Assembly: GCA_900197615.1 (NCBI GenBank) | Contig: FZLR01000029.1 | Span: forward strand, 1-33,627 | Direction: 5' to 3' | DNA: 33,627 nucleotides | Origin: Rhodospirillaceae bacterium Spongia-Bin9 | GTDB taxonomy: Bacteria > Pseudomonadota > Alphaproteobacteria > Bin65 | In this document: piece by piece, positions 32,120 through 33,627 of the stretch | Numbering within the stretch: position 1 is the stretch's first letter | Layout of the letters: every line of letters begins with the position of its first letter | Program-made: the position numbers and the translations under genes | Notes under the pieces: generated by a model | Told to the model about the DNA's origin: nothing | What the model saw: the letters and a program-made list of their open reading frames with translations, nothing else | The model's database searches: none

Positions 32120-32183
32120 TGCGCGAACCGCTCAAATTCTCGCCAAACTAAGTCGATACCGCTAGTGTCACCGTACGAGCACG

Positions 32184-32411
32184 ATGAACATTTCGCTGCC
32201 CAGGTCCCTCAAATCCTTCGTCGAGGATCGAGTCGCCTCAAGCGGCTACAGTTCCTCCAGCGAGTATGTCCGCGAGCCGATCCGCAAGGACCGCGACCGG
32301 CAGCTCTTGCGCGCTCGCATTCTCGAAGGTGCTGCTTCGCCGCCCGCTGGCATGGCAGATGCGGACTATTTCGAGCGGCTCCGCAGACAGCGTCACGAAG
32401 CCGGGCGTTAG
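32184..32411 (+). CDS. ParD-like antitoxin, apparently without toxin
   Basis: 75 residues with the ribbon-helix-helix start MNISLPRSLKSFVEDRVASS and the SSEYVREPIRKDRDR segment of ParD antitoxins. A Pro (EPIRK) replaces the usual Leu in the helix, which may weaken it. A parE gene should follow, but 32412-32569 has no open frame for it, so this is an orphan antitoxin or the remnant of a ParDE module. Confidence 0.7.
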   Translation: MNISLPRSLKSFVEDRVASSGYSSSSEYVREPIRKDRDRQLLRARILEGAASPPAGMADADYFERLRRQRHEAGR

Positions 32412-32569
32412 CGAGCGCCAGTCGCCGCCGCGGGTCGCGCGTCGATCACGCCAGATTTTGCGTGCATTCCTGCCGGTTCTGCATACTATCCCGCGCCTCC
32501 GCCGGGCGCCGTTCTCAACCGGACCGGGCGGCAGGTTAGGCGGACGGCGAAATCGGGGAGGCCCCGCGG

Positions 32570-33627
32570 ATGAAGAACCAGGCGCGCGTTGTCGTCATCG
32601 GCGGCGGTGTGGTCGGGGTTTCGACCCTGTATCACCTGGCAAAAAAAGGCTGGTCCGATGCCGTGCTGGTCGAGCGCACGGAACTGACGGCCGGGTCGAC
32701 CTGGCACGCCGCCGGCCTGCTGCCGCTGTTCAACATGAGCTATTCGGTCGGCCAGCTGCACCAGTATTCGGTCAACCTGTACAAGACGCTGGAGGCGGAG
32801 ACCGGCCAGGACGTCAGTTTCCACGTCAACGGCAACCTGCGCCTCGCGACCAACCGCGACCGCATGGACGAATACCGTCTCTACCAGTGCACGGCGGAAA
32901 CCATCGGCGTCGAATGCGAGATCGTCGATGTCGACCGGATCGGGCAACTCTGGCCGCTCATAAACGCGGAAGGCCTGGTCGGCGCCCTGTGGCACCCCAC
33001 GGACGGCCATATCGCGCCGGTCGACGTGACGATGGCGCTGGCCAAAGGCGCGCGCAACCGCGGCGCGGAAATCCACCAGCACACCACGGTCACCGGCATC
33101 GAGCGCGACAATCGCGAATGGATCGTGAAGACCGACAAGGGTGACATCCGCTGCGAGCATGTCGTGAGCGCGACCGGCAACTATGCGCGCACCACCGCCC
33201 GGACGGTCGGCCTGGAAATTCCGGCGATCCCCGTCCAGCACCAGTATATCGTCACCGACGTCGATCCGGTGCTGCAGGAATACCGGGAAGCCGGCAATGC
33301 CGAGCTCGCCGTGCTCCGGGAATCCGACTCCTCCTATTATCTGCGCGAGGAGCGTATGGGCTGGATCCTCGGCCCCTACGAGCGCCACGCGCCGGCCGTC
33401 TTCGCCGACGGCGTGCCAGAGACCTTCGAGAAGGACCTGTTCCCCGGCGAACTCGACCGGCTGCTGCCCCATGTCGAGGCGGCCATGAACCGGGTGCCGA
33501 GCTTCGAGAACGCCGGCATCAAGGACATCGTCAACGGCCCGATCGCCTATACGCCCGACGGCAACCCGATGGTCGGCCCGGCCCTCGGCCCCGAGAAATT
33601 CTGGCTGTCGGGAGGCCACAGCCTCCG
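32570..33627 (+). CDS. FAD-dependent oxidoreductase (dimethylglycine/sarcosine dehydrogenase-like), cut by window end
   Basis: ATG at 32570 after GGGGAGG; 352 residues are visible and the frame is open at the right edge. The N-terminus has the FAD site VVVIGGGVVGVSTLYHLAKK, followed by ELTAGSTWHAAGLLPLF, the TWHAAGL motif of dimethylglycine and sarcosine dehydrogenases. The substrate-domain stretch HQYIVTDVDP and GPIAYTPDGNPMVGP follow. By family it should end in a GcvT domain beyond the window. It is a paralogue of the gene at 1-2268 and keeps the motif better. Confidence 0.9.
   Translation, partial: MKNQARVVVIGGGVVGVSTLYHLAKKGWSDAVLVERTELTAGSTWHAAGLLPLFNMSYSVGQLHQYSVNLYKTLEAETGQDVSFHVNGNLRLATNRDRMDEYRLYQCTAETIGVECEIVDVDRIGQLWPLINAEGLVGALWHPTDGHIAPVDVTMALAKGARNRGAEIHQHTTVTGIERDNREWIVKTDKGDIRCEHVVSATGNYARTTARTVGLEIPAIPVQHQYIVTDVDPVLQEYREAGNAELAVLRESDSSYYLREERMGWILGPYERHAPAVFADGVPETFEKDLFPGELDRLLPHVEAAMNRVPSFENAGIKDIVNGPIAYTPDGNPMVGPALGPEKFWLSGGHSL

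Noticed and set aside
32641-32648. A run of seven A followed by G as a possible frameshift site
   Set aside because: The FAD domain continues in one frame on both sides and no alternative frame product is sensible.

Overview
The window is high-GC, densely coding DNA that looks like an alphaproteobacterium, probably a Rhodospirillales-type chemotrophic sulfur oxidizer; no 16S or marker gene is present to fix the taxon. About 23 kb (roughly 2.8-26.7 kb) is one sulfur-oxidation locus that joins two systems: the cytoplasmic sulfur-oxidizing heterodisulfide-reductase-like (sHdr) pathway with its dedicated lipoate machinery, and a periplasmic Sox thiosulfate-oxidizing system without soxCD in the visible part.

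Layout. 1-2268 (-): partial dimethylglycine/sarcosine-dehydrogenase-like flavoprotein with a C-terminal GcvT domain. 2465-2827 (+): small unknown protein. 2837-9927 (-): dsrE-hdrC1-hdrB1-hdrA-hyp-hdrC2-hdrB2-hyp-lbpA, mostly with overlapping or near-overlapping stops and starts. 10069-16571 (-): zinc deacetylase (HDAC family), YeeE/YedE (SoxT-like) transporter, two radical SAM lipoyl synthases (LipS1/LipS2 type), lipoate-protein ligase-like sLpl, and a glutamine-amidotransferase-like protein lacking its nucleophilic cysteine. 16814-17038 (+): tusA, divergent from that operon. 17226-18478 (-): two tandem SoxW-like thioredoxins, divergent from a secreted alpha/beta hydrolase and a secreted helical protein (18585-20188, +). 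20185-25032 (-): soxX-Y-Z-A-B-ccdA/soxV. 25244-26690 (+): SoxS-like thioredoxin, HbpS/GlcG-like protein and a periplasmic DsrE-family protein.

How it should work together (inference from known families): thiosulfate is bound and conjugated to SoxYZ by SoxXA, sulfate is released by SoxB, and SoxV/SoxW/SoxS-type proteins keep SoxYZ reduced. Without SoxCD the sulfane sulfur would be imported (SoxT/YeeE), passed along TusA and DsrE, and oxidised by the sHdr complex with lipoylated LbpA as cofactor protein. The lip genes make and attach that lipoate. Three divergent promoter regions in this locus carry ATTC-N8-GAAT or a near copy, the operator type of sulfane-sulfur-sensing ArsR repressors (SqrR/BigR/SoxR), each overlapping a -10 box on the minus strand. 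No repressor gene is in the window, so it must be encoded elsewhere.

26.7-28.46 kb is mostly non-coding: a possible small RNA with promoter and terminator, an AT-rich regulatory region, a lower-GC lipoprotein gene, a GC-rich stretch with five CCCGAAGG repeats, and a cluster of DnaA boxes that could be a replication origin. 28.46-33.6 kb is a mixed housekeeping/accessory end: VOC-family protein, periplasmic unknown, purB, a PIN/Phd-type toxin-antitoxin pair, an orphan ParD-like antitoxin, and a second dimethylglycine-dehydrogenase-like gene cut by the right edge. I saw no tRNA, rRNA, CRISPR array, transposase or insertion sequence.
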